The notes under the pieces: model-generated | Seen by the model: only the letters and a program-made list of their open reading frames with translations | The model's database searches: none | What the model was told of the DNA's origin: nothing | Assembly: GCA_016870115.1 (NCBI GenBank) | Contig: VGCH01000004.1 | Location: 124,001-188,000 of the forward strand | Source of the DNA: Alphaproteobacteria bacterium | GTDB taxonomy: Bacteria; Pseudomonadota; Alphaproteobacteria; Reyranellales; Reyranellaceae | Direction: 5' to 3' | Length of the DNA stretch: 64,000 bases | Part shown: positions 29,979 through 38,809 of the stretch, one piece after another | How positions within the stretch are numbered: position 1 is the first letter of the stretch | Layout of the letters: every line of letters begins with the position of its first letter | Program-made: the position numbers and the translations under genes

Positions 29979-30029
29979 GAAAGGCGACGGAATCGCGTGA
30001 GCGGTGCCCTCTAAATCGGGAACGCTCTA
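29979..30029. repeat. Intergenic palindromic repeat copy
   Basis: Read on the minus strand it starts TAGAGCGTTCCCGATTTAG and ends GCTCACGCGATTC, similar in layout to the copies at 22385 and 38123. Its TAG (30029-30027) is the stop codon of the LLM monooxygenase gene. Boundaries are approximate. Confidence 0.5.
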
Positions 30030-31343
30030 CTCCGCCTGAGACAGGTGTGCGCGCAGCGTCGTGCCGGCATAGGCCGTGCGCAGGCGGCCGCGCCGCTGCA
30101 GTTCCGGCACGACGTGATCCACGAACTCCTCGATCGCGCCCGGAACATGGGTCGGCGAAAGCATGAACCCGTCGCCTCCCACAAAGTCGATGTAGGCTTC
30201 CATCTGATCCGCGATGTCGGCGGCGGTGCCGACGAATTGCGGCAAGCCAACGCTTTGTCCGTGATTGCGGGCGACCTCGCGCAGCGTGAGCAACCGGCCC
30301 TCGGCGGTGCGGTAGCGGGTCTGCATGCGCTGCAATTGCGGCTCGGTGCGGTGCGCCATCACTGTGTCGAGCGGCAGGATGGAGAGATCGAAGTCGAGGT
30401 GCGCCGACAGGATCGCTAGTCCGCCCTCCAGCGGCACCAGCGCGTTATGCGCGTCGCGACGCTCCTCCGCTTCCGCGCGGCTTGATCCCAGGATCGGCTG
30501 CAGGCCGAACAGCACCTTGCAATCGTCGGGCGCGCGGCCCGCCTCGGCCGCGGCCTTGCGTATATCGTCACGATAGGCGCGGGCGCCCGCGAGGTTGGGC
30601 TGGATGGCGAAAATCGCATCAGCGTGCCGGCCGGCGAAGGCGCGGCCTTTGGGCGACGTGCCGGCCTGCAGGATCGCCGGGCCGCCCCAAGGCGAGGGCA
30701 CGACGTTGAGCGGACCCCGCGAGCGGAAGAACCGGCCCTCATGTTCGATGCGGCGCACCTTCGCCGGATCGACGAACGTCCCCGACGCGCGGTCGGCGCG
30801 CACGGCGCCCGGTTGCCAGCTCGCCCACAGTTTGCGGCAGACCTCGAAGAACTCGTCGGCACGGTCGTAGCGCTCGTCGGTCGGCCGCATCGCCTCGCCG
30901 TGATTGGCGGCCTGGTTGTGATTGAGACTGGTGACGACGTTCCAGCCGGCGCGGCCATGCGTCAGATGATCGAGCGTCGCCCACAGCCGCGCCGCGTGGA
31001 ACGGCTGCTGGTGGCTGACCGAGTACGTGGCCGCGACGCCGATCTTCTTCGTCGCAGCCGCCATGTAGGAGAGCAGCGGGATCGGATCGTGCTCGGGCGC
31101 CTGCGCGGCGTGCCGCAACGCCGGGTCCATCGAGCCCGTGTAGGTGTCCGAGATGTAGTTGAGGTCGGCAAAGAACACCATGTCGAACAGCCCGCGTTCG
31201 CAGGTGCGCGCGATGTGCTGCCAGAAGGCGGGCTCGGTCCACGCGAAGCCGCGCTCTGCCGTCTGCGGATGCCGCCACATGGCGAGGCTATGCCACGTCG
31301 GCCCATGCACCATGAACTGCGCGAGATGCAGAAGCCGCTTCAT
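30027..31343 (-). CDS. LLM-class flavin-dependent monooxygenase (NtaA/SnaA/DszA family)
   Basis: A 438-residue bacterial-luciferase-like monooxygenase that uses FMNH2 from a separate reductase. Conserved parts are GPTWHSLAMWRHP near the N terminus, FDMVFFADLNY, TYSVSHQQPFHAARLWATLDHLTHGRAGWNVVTS and QAGTSPKGRAFAGRHADAIFA. Relatives oxidise nitrilotriacetate, EDTA, dibenzothiophene sulfone or pristinamycin precursors, so a C-N or C-S bond is the likely target. It is the last gene of the minus-strand operon, one base after the acyl-CoA synthetase. No flavin reductase is present in the window. Confidence 0.88.
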   Translation of the reverse strand: MKRLLHLAQFMVHGPTWHSLAMWRHPQTAERGFAWTEPAFWQHIARTCERGLFDMVFFADLNYISDTYTGSMDPALRHAAQAPEHDPIPLLSYMAAATKKIGVAATYSVSHQQPFHAARLWATLDHLTHGRAGWNVVTSLNHNQAANHGEAMRPTDERYDRADEFFEVCRKLWASWQPGAVRADRASGTFVDPAKVRRIEHEGRFFRSRGPLNVVPSPWGGPAILQAGTSPKGRAFAGRHADAIFAIQPNLAGARAYRDDIRKAAAEAGRAPDDCKVLFGLQPILGSSRAEAEERRDAHNALVPLEGGLAILSAHLDFDLSILPLDTVMAHRTEPQLQRMQTRYRTAEGRLLTLREVARNHGQSVGLPQFVGTAADIADQMEAYIDFVGGDGFMLSPTHVPGAIEEFVDHVVPELQRRGRLRTAYAGTTLRAHLSQAE

Positions 31344-31344
31344 G

Positions 31345-32895
31345 TCACAGGATCCTGCTCTTGCGGTCGCCCCAGTAGCGGTCGCGCAGCAGGCGCTTGT
31401 AGAGCTTGCCGGTCGGAAGCCTCGGCAGCTCGGCCTCGAAGTCGATGGTGCGCGGGCACTTGATCGAGGCGAGATGCTGCCGGCAATAGGCGATCAGGCG
31501 CTCGGCCGTCTCCGCCGTCGCGGGCACGCCGGGCACCAGCTGCACCACGGCCTTCACTTCCTCGCCCATATCGGGGTTGGGCACGCCGAACACGGCGGCG
31601 TCGGCGACCTCGGGGTGGCTGATCAGCAGGTTCTCGCACTCCTGCGGATAGACGTTCACGCCCCCGCAAATGATCATGAAGGTCGCGCGGTCGGTGAGAT
31701 GCACGAAGCCATCGTCGTCGACATAGCCGACATCGCCTACCGTGCTCATGCTGCCGTCCGTGGAGCGCGCCTCGGCGGTGCGGCTGGGATCGTCGAAATA
31801 CTCGAACGGCGTCGCGGTCCTGAACCACAAGGTTCCCGGTGTGCCCTTGGGCACCGGCTTCATCGCCTCATCGAGGACATGCAGCTCGCCCAGCAGCACG
31901 CGGCCCACCGTGCCCTTGTGCGCCAGCCACTCCGCGCTGTCGCAGGCGGTGAAGCCCAGCCCCTCGGTGGCGCCGTAGTACTCGTGAATGATCGGACCCC
32001 ACCACGCGATCATCTGTTCCTTCACCGGCACCGGGCAGGGCGCGGCGGCGTGGATCGCGATCTGCAGCGAGGAGAGATTGTGCTTCGTGCGCACCGCGTC
32101 GGGCAGCTTCAAGAGCCGCGAAAACATCGTCGGCACGAGCTGGCTGTGGGTCGCCCGGTAGCGCTCGACCAGCGCCAGATACTGCTCGGGATCGAACTTC
32201 TCCATCACGATCGCGGTGCCGCCGGATCGGATGGTCAGCCCGACCGCGGCCTGCGGCGCGGAGTGGTACATGGGCGCGGGCGAGAGATAAATCATGCCAT
32301 CGCGGTAGCGCCACAGCCGGGTGAGGAAGGTGAAGAGCGGGCCCGGCTCCGAGGGTGGCCCCTCCGCGAGCGGCCGCAAGATGCCCTTGGGTCGGCCGGT
32401 GGTGCCCGACGAATAGAGCATCGCCGTGCCGATCGCCTCGTCGGCGATCGGGCTCGCCGGCCGGCCGCGCACAGCCTCATCAAAGGTGATCACCTTGCCG
32501 CCGTCGCCCGGACCGTCGACGCAGACCGCGATCTCGACCGCGGGGCACTGCGCCAGCGCGGCCATCGCGGTCGCGCGCCTTGCCTCGGAAAAGAACAGCA
32601 CGCGCGAGCGGCTGTTGGTCACGATGTAGGCAAGCTCCTCAGGCGTGAGGAACGAGTTGACGCACGTGTAGTAGAGACCCGACCGTTCGCCGGCGCCGCA
32701 GATCTCGATGAAGCGCGGATGGTTCTCCATGAACATCGAGTAGTGGTCGAGGCGGTTCAGTCCGCGCGCGCGCAGGAAGTGCGCCAGGCGGTTGGTGCGC
32801 GCCTCCAGCTCGCCATAGGTCACGGACTCGCCTGACGAAGCCATGATGAAGGCGATGCGCTCGGGGTGGCTGGCGGCGTGACGGCCCGGATACAT
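31345..32895 (-). CDS. AMP-binding acyl-CoA synthetase
   Basis: A 516-residue ANL-superfamily ligase. The phosphate-binding motif is YSSGTTGRPKG, the adenine motif YYGATEG, then GDVGYVDDDGFVHLTDR and the C-terminal lysine motif PRLPTGKLYKR. It resembles medium- or long-chain-type (FadD-like) acid ligases; the acid is unknown. Third gene of the Bug-hydrolase-ligase-monooxygenase operon, with gaps of 19 and 1 bases to its neighbours. Confidence 0.9.
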   Translation of the reverse strand: MYPGRHAASHPERIAFIMASSGESVTYGELEARTNRLAHFLRARGLNRLDHYSMFMENHPRFIEICGAGERSGLYYTCVNSFLTPEELAYIVTNSRSRVLFFSEARRATAMAALAQCPAVEIAVCVDGPGDGGKVITFDEAVRGRPASPIADEAIGTAMLYSSGTTGRPKGILRPLAEGPPSEPGPLFTFLTRLWRYRDGMIYLSPAPMYHSAPQAAVGLTIRSGGTAIVMEKFDPEQYLALVERYRATHSQLVPTMFSRLLKLPDAVRTKHNLSSLQIAIHAAAPCPVPVKEQMIAWWGPIIHEYYGATEGLGFTACDSAEWLAHKGTVGRVLLGELHVLDEAMKPVPKGTPGTLWFRTATPFEYFDDPSRTAEARSTDGSMSTVGDVGYVDDDGFVHLTDRATFMIICGGVNVYPQECENLLISHPEVADAAVFGVPNPDMGEEVKAVVQLVPGVPATAETAERLIAYCRQHLASIKCPRTIDFEAELPRLPTGKLYKRLLRDRYWGDRKSRIL

Positions 32896-32914
32896 GGATT
32901 TCCCCGTTGGCGTT

Positions 32915-33967
32915 TCAAACGAAAGTGAGCAGGCGGCGCGGATTGTGCACCAGAATGGCGTCGATCTCGGCCTGATCGTAGCCGCGCTCGCGCATCAGCG
33001 GCACGACATTGCGGAAGATATGGCCATATCCGTGCCCGCCGAAGCTCTGCAGCCGCGTGCGATAGCAGATGTCGTGGCTGATCACGACGCGGTCGAGGTG
33101 GCCCCGCCGAATCAGCGCGCGGATGAGCGCCAGCCGCGTAGAGTCGTTGGGCATGTCGATGTCGGAGAGGCTGTAGTAGCTCGCCTCTTGGCCGAACAGG
33201 TCGAACTCGACGGTGACGCCCGTGTCGGCGAGTCGCAGCAGCCGCTCCTCATCGAAGATCGTGCGATCGATATGGCTGATCACGATGCGATCCGTCGGAT
33301 GGCCGATCGATCGCGCGAAATCCGCGACCTCCTGCGGCTGATCGGGGTGGCGGCCGGGATGGACATTCAGCGCGGCGCCGGTTTCCTCCTGGGCGAGGAA
33401 CGCCGCCCGCATGACGCGCCGCTCGCTCGGCGTCCACGGCGCCTGGCAGCCGATCTCGCCGATCATGCCGGCGCGAACGTCGGTGCCCCAGGCGCCCTCC
33501 AGCACCTGGCTCGCCATCTCGGCCGCGAAATCCTCGATCGGACGCGCGTGATGCTCCGGCGGCTGGTAGTCGTTCACGTAGTAGCCGCAGCCCATCACCA
33601 GATGCACGCCGGTACCCTGCGAGATGCGCCGCAACCCGGCGGGGTCCGGTGAAAGGCCGCCGCAGGTCAGCTCGACCACGGTCTCGCCGCCCTCGGCTTT
33701 GAGCGCGCCGAGTTCGCGAACGGCGATGTCCTCGAGGTCGAGCAGATACTTGCGGCCCGCCCGTTTGAGGCCGCGGCCGTAGTTCATCTGCCAGACATTC
33801 TCGAGCGTGATCTCGGGTCCGAGATCGTTGGCGCCCCGCGTGCCGGGCGGGCGGATATCGCACAGCACGTGCTCGTGCATCAGCGTGCGCCCGAGCTTCT
33901 CCGGCGCGAGCAGCCCCAGCACCGTCTGGATCGAGCCGCGCAGTTCGGTCCGCGACAGTCGCGTCAC
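32915..33967 (-). CDS. Phosphotriesterase-related amidohydrolase-fold protein
   Basis: A 350-residue TIM-barrel metal hydrolase of the PTE/PHP-like group. Metal ligands are seen as His31 and His33 (LMHEHVL), Glu171 in GEIGC at the place of the carboxylated lysine, His203 (NVHPGRH), His232 (ISHIDRT) and Asp in ISHDICY. Glu instead of Lys is common in the lactonase-like branches of the family. A GTG start at 33967 is preferred, placed just after the upstream gene's stop; an in-frame TTG at 33991 would overlap that gene. Substrate unknown; lactone or carbamate/amide cleavage is possible. Confidence 0.82.
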   Translation of the reverse strand: MTRLSRTELRGSIQTVLGLLAPEKLGRTLMHEHVLCDIRPPGTRGANDLGPEITLENVWQMNYGRGLKRAGRKYLLDLEDIAVRELGALKAEGGETVVELTCGGLSPDPAGLRRISQGTGVHLVMGCGYYVNDYQPPEHHARPIEDFAAEMASQVLEGAWGTDVRAGMIGEIGCQAPWTPSERRVMRAAFLAQEETGAALNVHPGRHPDQPQEVADFARSIGHPTDRIVISHIDRTIFDEERLLRLADTGVTVEFDLFGQEASYYSLSDIDMPNDSTRLALIRALIRRGHLDRVVISHDICYRTRLQSFGGHGYGHIFRNVVPLMRERGYDQAEIDAILVHNPRRLLTFV

Positions 33968-33977
33968 GGCGCCGCGC

Positions 33978-34970
33978 TCACTGCGGCTCAAGCTTGGCCG
34001 CCTCGACCACCTTCTTCCACTTCACGTTCTCGCGCGCGATGTGCTCGGTGAGCGCTCGCGCATCGCCCACCAATTCGGCGGCGCCCGCGTCGCGGATCTT
34101 CTTCACCACGGCCTCGCTCCGCATGCCCTTCACGATCTCGTCCGACAGTCGCTTCACGACCTCGGTCGGTGTGCCGGCCGGCGCCGCGACATACCACCAG
34201 GGCGCCGCATCGAAGCCCGGATAGCCCTGTTCGGCCACCGTCGGCACGTCGGGCGCGGAGAACCAGCGCTTGGACGACGTCACCGCGAGGCATCGCAGCG
34301 CGCCGCTCTGGAGGTGCTGCAGATAGGGCGGGAGATTGTCGACGGTCGTGAGGATGTGGCCGGCGAGCAGATCCTTCAGCACCAGCGAACTGCCGCGATA
34401 GACGATGTGCTCCATCTTCAGACCCGCGAGCGACATGAAGTACTCGTGCGCGAGATGGCCCGACCCGCCGATCGCGGGTGAACCGTAGCTGAGTTTGCCC
34501 GGCGGCTGGCTCTTCACGTAGGCCACGAACTCCGCCAGCGTCTTGGCGGGGAACGAGGGATGCAAGGTGTATCCGTTCGCCACCTCGCCGACGAGCGCCA
34601 CCGGCGCGAAGTTGGCGTTGGTGAAGGGCATGCTCTTGTAGAGAAAGTGATTGGTTACTGCGGTCCCAATCGTGCCCAGCAGGATGGTGGCGCCATCGGC
34701 CGGAGCCTTGGCGACGATGTCGGCGCCCACGTTGCCGCCGGCGCCGGTTTTGTTGTCGACCACGAACTGGCCGCCCGTCGCGTCGGACAGGAGCTGCGCC
34801 ACGACGCGACCCAGAATGTCGGTGGTGCCGCCAGGCGCGAAGGGCACGACCACCCGAACCGGCTTGTTGGGATAGGCCGCCTGTGCCCAGCCGTGCCGGG
34901 CAAGCTGGGGCGCGGCAAGCGTGCCCGCGGCGGCGGCAATGAGCGTGCGGCGACGGCCGATCTTGAGCAT
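33978..34970 (-). CDS. Bug-family (TctC-like) tripartite-tricarboxylate-type solute-binding protein
   Basis: A 330-residue periplasmic binding protein. An N-terminal twin-arginine-like signal (GRRRTLIAAAAGTLAAPQLARHGWAQA) is followed by the Bug hallmark YPNKPVRVVVPFAPGGTTDILGR and GAGGNVGADIVAKA. Such proteins bind carboxylates or amides and feed TctAB transporters or act in sensing; no tctA or tctB gene is in the window. It is the first gene of a four-gene minus-strand operon and diverges from the dimethylformamidase-like gene with only 53 bases between, so both units probably respond to the same compound. Confidence 0.9.
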   Translation of the reverse strand: MLKIGRRRTLIAAAAGTLAAPQLARHGWAQAAYPNKPVRVVVPFAPGGTTDILGRVVAQLLSDATGGQFVVDNKTGAGGNVGADIVAKAPADGATILLGTIGTAVTNHFLYKSMPFTNANFAPVALVGEVANGYTLHPSFPAKTLAEFVAYVKSQPPGKLSYGSPAIGGSGHLAHEYFMSLAGLKMEHIVYRGSSLVLKDLLAGHILTTVDNLPPYLQHLQSGALRCLAVTSSKRWFSAPDVPTVAEQGYPGFDAAPWWYVAAPAGTPTEVVKRLSDEIVKGMRSEAVVKKIRDAGAAELVGDARALTEHIARENVKWKKVVEAAKLEPQ

Positions 34971-35023
34971 GGCGTTCCTCCCTTGGTTCGGGTGACTATA
35001 GCGCCTCCAAGGCGGAGGCCAAT

Positions 35024-37183
35024 GTGGTCGCGAAATTGACGGGCTATGCGGATCGCGTGTCGGTCCGGCCGGGCGACCGGATCGCGTTCAGCGTGTCGGC
35101 GGTGGGGCCTGACCCGGTCCGCGCGCGTGTGGTGCGCATCGTGTCGGGAGACCCCAATCCCGCCGCGCCGCCCCGCAAGTTCGTCGCCTGTCCGGAGATT
35201 CCCGAAGCGACCTTCCCCGCGACACCGCGCAGCGCGCACCCCGGATCCTATGCGGAGATTCCGACCGGGGTGGGTTTCGCGCTGCCCGCACGCGTCAGGC
35301 TCGACGCCATCATCTGGCCGACCTTGCCGCAGTCGGGTCCGCAGGCCGTGCTCTCACGGCGTGACCCCGCGACCGGCGCCGGCTTCAGCCTGTTGCTCAG
35401 CGAGACCGGCATGGTGCTGGAGACCGGAAGCCTGCGCGTTCAGACCGGAAAGAAACTGCGCCGACGCGCGTGGTACGCTGTGTGGGCAGAGATCGATACG
35501 GCAAAGGGCACCTGCACCGTCGGTCAGCGGGCTCTGAAGCCGGTGTATGGCACCGACGATTCGGGCGAGGCGACGCTCGCGGGCGCCGTCCGGCCCGACG
35601 GGGGCAGCGCGATCCTGATCGGCGCCGATGCGTCGGCCACGGCCCCGGGGCAGCGTTACTTCAACGGCAAGATCGAGGCGCCGGCCATCGAGGGCGTGGC
35701 GCGCTGGGACTTGTCCAAGGGTATCGGCACGCTCGACGTGACGGATACCGGGCCGCGCCGCCTGAATGGTCGCTTGGTGAACCTGCCGACCCGCGCGATG
35801 AAGGGACACAACTGGACCGGCGTCGAGCGCGACTGGAAGCGCGCGCCCGAACAATACGCCGCGATCCACTTCCACGACGACGATCTGCACGATTGTCGTT
35901 GGCCCGAGAGCGTCGGCATCACCATCCCGGCGACGCTGCCGAGTGGCGTCTATGGTCTCGCGCTCTCCTGCGGGCGCGAGAGCGACACGATTCCGTTCTT
36001 CGTGGTGCCGACGCCGGGCGCGCGGCGCGCACGCGTCGCCTACCTCGCCTCGACCTTCACCTACCAGGTCTACGCCAACTTCTCGCGCGGCCTGTTCAGT
36101 GACGGCTTCCGCAAACGAGTGAAAGACTGGCAAGCCGCGCCCAACAATCCCGACGACCATCTCGAGTACGGTCTGTCGACCTACAATCGTCACCGCGACG
36201 GGTCGGGGGTCGCCTATTCCTCGTGTTTGCGGCCGATGCTCACCTGGCGGCCGGACTTCGTGTCGTTCAACGGCGGCGAATCGGGGCTGCGGCACCTGCC
36301 GGCCGACACGCACCTTCTGGCGTGGTTCGATCGGATGGGCATCGCGTTCGACGTGCTGACCGACGAGGAACTCGACCGCGAGGGCCCGGCGTGTCTCGCC
36401 CCCTACAAGGTCGTGGTGACCGGCACTCACCCCGAGTACCACACCGAGGCGTCGCTCGACGCGCTGCAGGGCTACACCGAGACGGGTGGCCGGCTGGTCT
36501 ATCTCGGCGGCAACGGGTTCTACTGGCGCGTGGCGCGCAGCGCGGCGGTTCCCGGTGTGATCGAGGTGCGCCGCACCGAGGGCGGCATCCGCACCTGGGC
36601 GGCGGAGCCCGGCGAGTATCACCACGCGCTGGACGGCGCCTATGGCGGATTGTGGCGCCGGTCCGATCGCGCGCCCAACTTGCTCGCGGGCATTGGCTTC
36701 TCTAGTCAGGGCCTGTTCGTCGGCAACGGCTATCGCCGGACCGCGGCCGCCGACGACCCCGCCCATGCCTGGGTGTTCGAGGGCGTGCGCGAGCGCCTGT
36801 TCGGATGTTTCGGTCTGTCGGGTGGCGGCGCGGCCGGTTTCGAGCTCGATCGCGTCGATCACGATCTCGGCAGCCCGCCCAACACCGTCATTCTCGCGAC
36901 CTCCGAGGGTCACGATCCGACGAAGTTCGTCGTGGTGCATGAGGAGCGGCTGGGCTTCGACACCACGATTCCCGGCGAGAGCCTCGCACGGCTGATCCGC
37001 GCCGACATGGTCCATCTCGAGAAGCCGCGCGGCGGCGCGGTGTTCTCGACCGGCTCCATTACCTATTGCGGCAGCCTGCCCACCAACGGCTTCGACAACG
37101 ACGTGTCGCGGCTCACCTTCAACGTCGTGAACCGTTTCGGCGAACTTGGCCTCGCCTGGCCGTTCGCGCCCTCCGGAGGCTAG
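35024..37183 (+). CDS. N,N-dimethylformamidase large-subunit-like protein
   Basis: A 719-residue protein resembling the large subunit of N,N-dimethylformamidase (DmfA2). The N-terminal part starts YADRVSVRPGDRIAFSVS, followed by a concanavalin/LamG-like region (about 85-240), a linker, and a C-terminal amidotransferase-like domain with RVAYLASTFTYQVYAN, YGLSTYNRHRDGSGVAYSS, TGTHPEYHTEASLDAL and YLGGNGFYWRVA. In characterised enzymes a mononuclear iron held by two Tyr and one Glu cleaves the amide; I cannot map those residues with certainty. The small subunit is not encoded nearby. A GTG start is used with GGCGGAGG five bases upstream. It forms an operon with the downstream N-carbamoylase-like gene (6-base gap). 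Confidence 0.82.
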   Translation: MVAKLTGYADRVSVRPGDRIAFSVSAVGPDPVRARVVRIVSGDPNPAAPPRKFVACPEIPEATFPATPRSAHPGSYAEIPTGVGFALPARVRLDAIIWPTLPQSGPQAVLSRRDPATGAGFSLLLSETGMVLETGSLRVQTGKKLRRRAWYAVWAEIDTAKGTCTVGQRALKPVYGTDDSGEATLAGAVRPDGGSAILIGADASATAPGQRYFNGKIEAPAIEGVARWDLSKGIGTLDVTDTGPRRLNGRLVNLPTRAMKGHNWTGVERDWKRAPEQYAAIHFHDDDLHDCRWPESVGITIPATLPSGVYGLALSCGRESDTIPFFVVPTPGARRARVAYLASTFTYQVYANFSRGLFSDGFRKRVKDWQAAPNNPDDHLEYGLSTYNRHRDGSGVAYSSCLRPMLTWRPDFVSFNGGESGLRHLPADTHLLAWFDRMGIAFDVLTDEELDREGPACLAPYKVVVTGTHPEYHTEASLDALQGYTETGGRLVYLGGNGFYWRVARSAAVPGVIEVRRTEGGIRTWAAEPGEYHHALDGAYGGLWRRSDRAPNLLAGIGFSSQGLFVGNGYRRTAAADDPAHAWVFEGVRERLFGCFGLSGGGAAGFELDRVDHDLGSPPNTVILATSEGHDPTKFVVVHEERLGFDTTIPGESLARLIRADMVHLEKPRGGAVFSTGSITYCGSLPTNGFDNDVSRLTFNVVNRFGELGLAWPFAPSGG

Positions 37184-37189
37184 ACGCCC

Positions 37190-38125
37190 ATGTCGCGCTT
37201 TCTCACCGTCGGCGCCGCCCAGCTTGGTCCCATCGAGCGTCGTCACTCGCGTCGCGAGGTGGTCGAGCGGCTGCGCGCGCTGCTGGAGCAGGGCCGGCGT
37301 GCCGGCTGCGAGCTGGTGGTTTTCCCCGAACTCGCACTCACGACTTTCTTTCCCCGATGGTGGATGGAAGACCAGGCCGAGATCGATTTCTTTTTCGAGC
37401 GCGAGATGCCGTCGGCCGACACGGCGCCGCTCTTCGAGGATGCCCGCCGCGCCGGTATCGGCTTCTGTCTCGGCTACGCCGAACTGACACGCGAAGACGG
37501 CCGCACGCGCCGCTTCAACACCGCGATCCTGGTCGAACGGGACGGCCGCATCGTCTCGCGCTACCGCAAGATCCATCTGCCCGGCCATGCCGGCCACGAG
37601 CCCGCCCGCGCCTTCCAGCATCTGGAGAAGCGCTACTTCGAACCCGGCAATCTCGGATTTCCGGTGGTCCGCGCCTTCGGCGGCCTGATCGGTATGTGCA
37701 TCTGCAACGATCGGCGCTGGCCCGAGACCTATCGCGTGATGGGGCTGCAGGGCGTCGAGATGGTGCTGCTGGGCTACAACACGCCGCTGCACAATCCGCC
37801 GGCGCCCGACCATGACGAGCACAGCTGGTTCCACAACGCGCTGTCGCTGCAGGCCGGCGCCTACCAGAACGGGACCTGGGTCGTCGGCGTCGCCAAGGGA
37901 GGCATCGAAGAGGGCGTGCCGTCACTCGCCGACAGCATGATCGTGGCGCCCTCGGGCAAGATCGTCGCGCGCGCGCCGTCGGTCGGCGACGAACTGATCG
38001 CCCATCGATGCGATCTCGACGCCGGCCGAAGCTACAAGACCACGACCTTCAACTTCGCGCTGCACCGCCAGCCCGAGCAGTATCGGCTGATCGTCGACCG
38101 CAAGGGCGCCATCGAGCCGCCTTAG
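37190..38125 (+). CDS. N-carbamoyl-D-amino-acid hydrolase-like nitrilase-superfamily amidase
   Basis: A 311-residue carbon-nitrogen hydrolase. The catalytic triad falls at Glu47 (VFPELAL), Lys127 (RYRKIHLPG) and Cys172 (CICNDRRWPE), the same positions as in characterised D-carbamoylases. LEKRYFEPGN and GYNTPLHNPPAPDHDE also match that branch. It hydrolyses N-carbamoyl compounds to amine, CO2 and ammonia in the family; the natural substrate here is unknown. It is second in the operon with the dimethylformamidase-like gene. Its TAG stop is the edge of an intergenic palindromic repeat. Confidence 0.9.
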   Translation: MSRFLTVGAAQLGPIERRHSRREVVERLRALLEQGRRAGCELVVFPELALTTFFPRWWMEDQAEIDFFFEREMPSADTAPLFEDARRAGIGFCLGYAELTREDGRTRRFNTAILVERDGRIVSRYRKIHLPGHAGHEPARAFQHLEKRYFEPGNLGFPVVRAFGGLIGMCICNDRRWPETYRVMGLQGVEMVLLGYNTPLHNPPAPDHDEHSWFHNALSLQAGAYQNGTWVVGVAKGGIEEGVPSLADSMIVAPSGKIVARAPSVGDELIAHRCDLDAGRSYKTTTFNFALHRQPEQYRLIVDRKGAIEPP

Positions 38126-38191
38126 AGTCCCATTGTTCAGGAGGATCGCACGAGCGGTTCCCCTTGGCCGAAACCGTTCCCGGCGCGATCA
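38123..38191. repeat. Intergenic palindromic repeat copy
   Basis: Starts TAGAGT and continues with GTTCAGGAGGATCGC, matching the TAGAGT...GTTCAGGTGGAACCGC of the copy at 22385. GGATCGC opposes GCGATC, and CGGTT opposes AACCG. It provides the stops of both convergent genes: TAG at 38123 and TGA at 38191-38189. Confidence 0.55.
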
Positions 38192-38809
38192 GTCCGAGCC
38201 GCGCGTTTCGGTCGAGCGATCCCAGAAGTTGGGCACGACGCGATTGGTGTAGCCCGACACGAAAGGCCGCTCCTCGTGCGTGCCGGAATCGTAAACGTGG
38301 CGACGCACCGCGCCGATATTGCCGCCATAGACATGGATGCTGATCGAGCTGCGGTCCTTCAGCACATTCGACACCTGATGGATGTCGCCGCGCGAAGGCC
38401 GCAGCACCTCGACATCGCCCGGCGCGAGCACCGACAGGGAACCGAGGCTCAGCCGGCCGCTTGCTGGATCGCGCACGAAGGCCTGCGAGGTCTCCGAGCC
38501 CCGCAGCATCCCAACAAGACCCCAGACGCAGTGATCGTGGACCGGTGTCAGCGCGCCAGAAGCGCAGACGAAGCTCACCACCGAGAACCGCTCCAGCGGA
38601 TCGCACCACAAAAGGTTCTGGGCGTAGCCGTGCGGCGGGCCCTGGGCCGCGAGCTCGGGCAGCCAGTCGTCGTGCCGCACCAGATCGGCGAGCAGCCGGG
38701 CGCCCACCTCGACGATGGCATCCTCGTCGCGGTCCTGTACGGCGCCGCCTACAAGCTGCGTCATGTCGGCAATGAAGCGGCGCAGCCGCGCAGAACCGGT
38801 GGCGCTCAT
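38189..38809 (-). CDS. Cysteine-dioxygenase-like cupin (COG5553 type)
   Basis: A 206-residue cupin with the thiol-dioxygenase pattern TPVHDHCVWGLVGMLRG. His91, His93 and His144 (GDIHQVSN) are candidate iron ligands, and Cys94 follows the HDH. This family oxidises thiols such as cysteine or 3-mercaptopropionate to sulfinates; the true substrate cannot be read here. Its start overlaps the stop of the CoA transferase by one base (translational coupling). The N-terminal cupin of the multi-rhodanese protein at 41919 is related in layout (PPHNHTTWATIAGVHG). Confidence 0.8.
   Translation of the reverse strand: MSATGSARLRRFIADMTQLVGGAVQDRDEDAIVEVGARLLADLVRHDDWLPELAAQGPPHGYAQNLLWCDPLERFSVVSFVCASGALTPVHDHCVWGLVGMLRGSETSQAFVRDPASGRLSLGSLSVLAPGDVEVLRPSRGDIHQVSNVLKDRSSISIHVYGGNIGAVRRHVYDSGTHEERPFVSGYTNRVVPNFWDRSTETRGSD

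Noticed and set aside
35354-37834. A minus-strand open frame of more than 800 codons
   Set aside because: Antisense to the dimethylformamidase-like and N-carbamoylase genes, which have clear family motifs.
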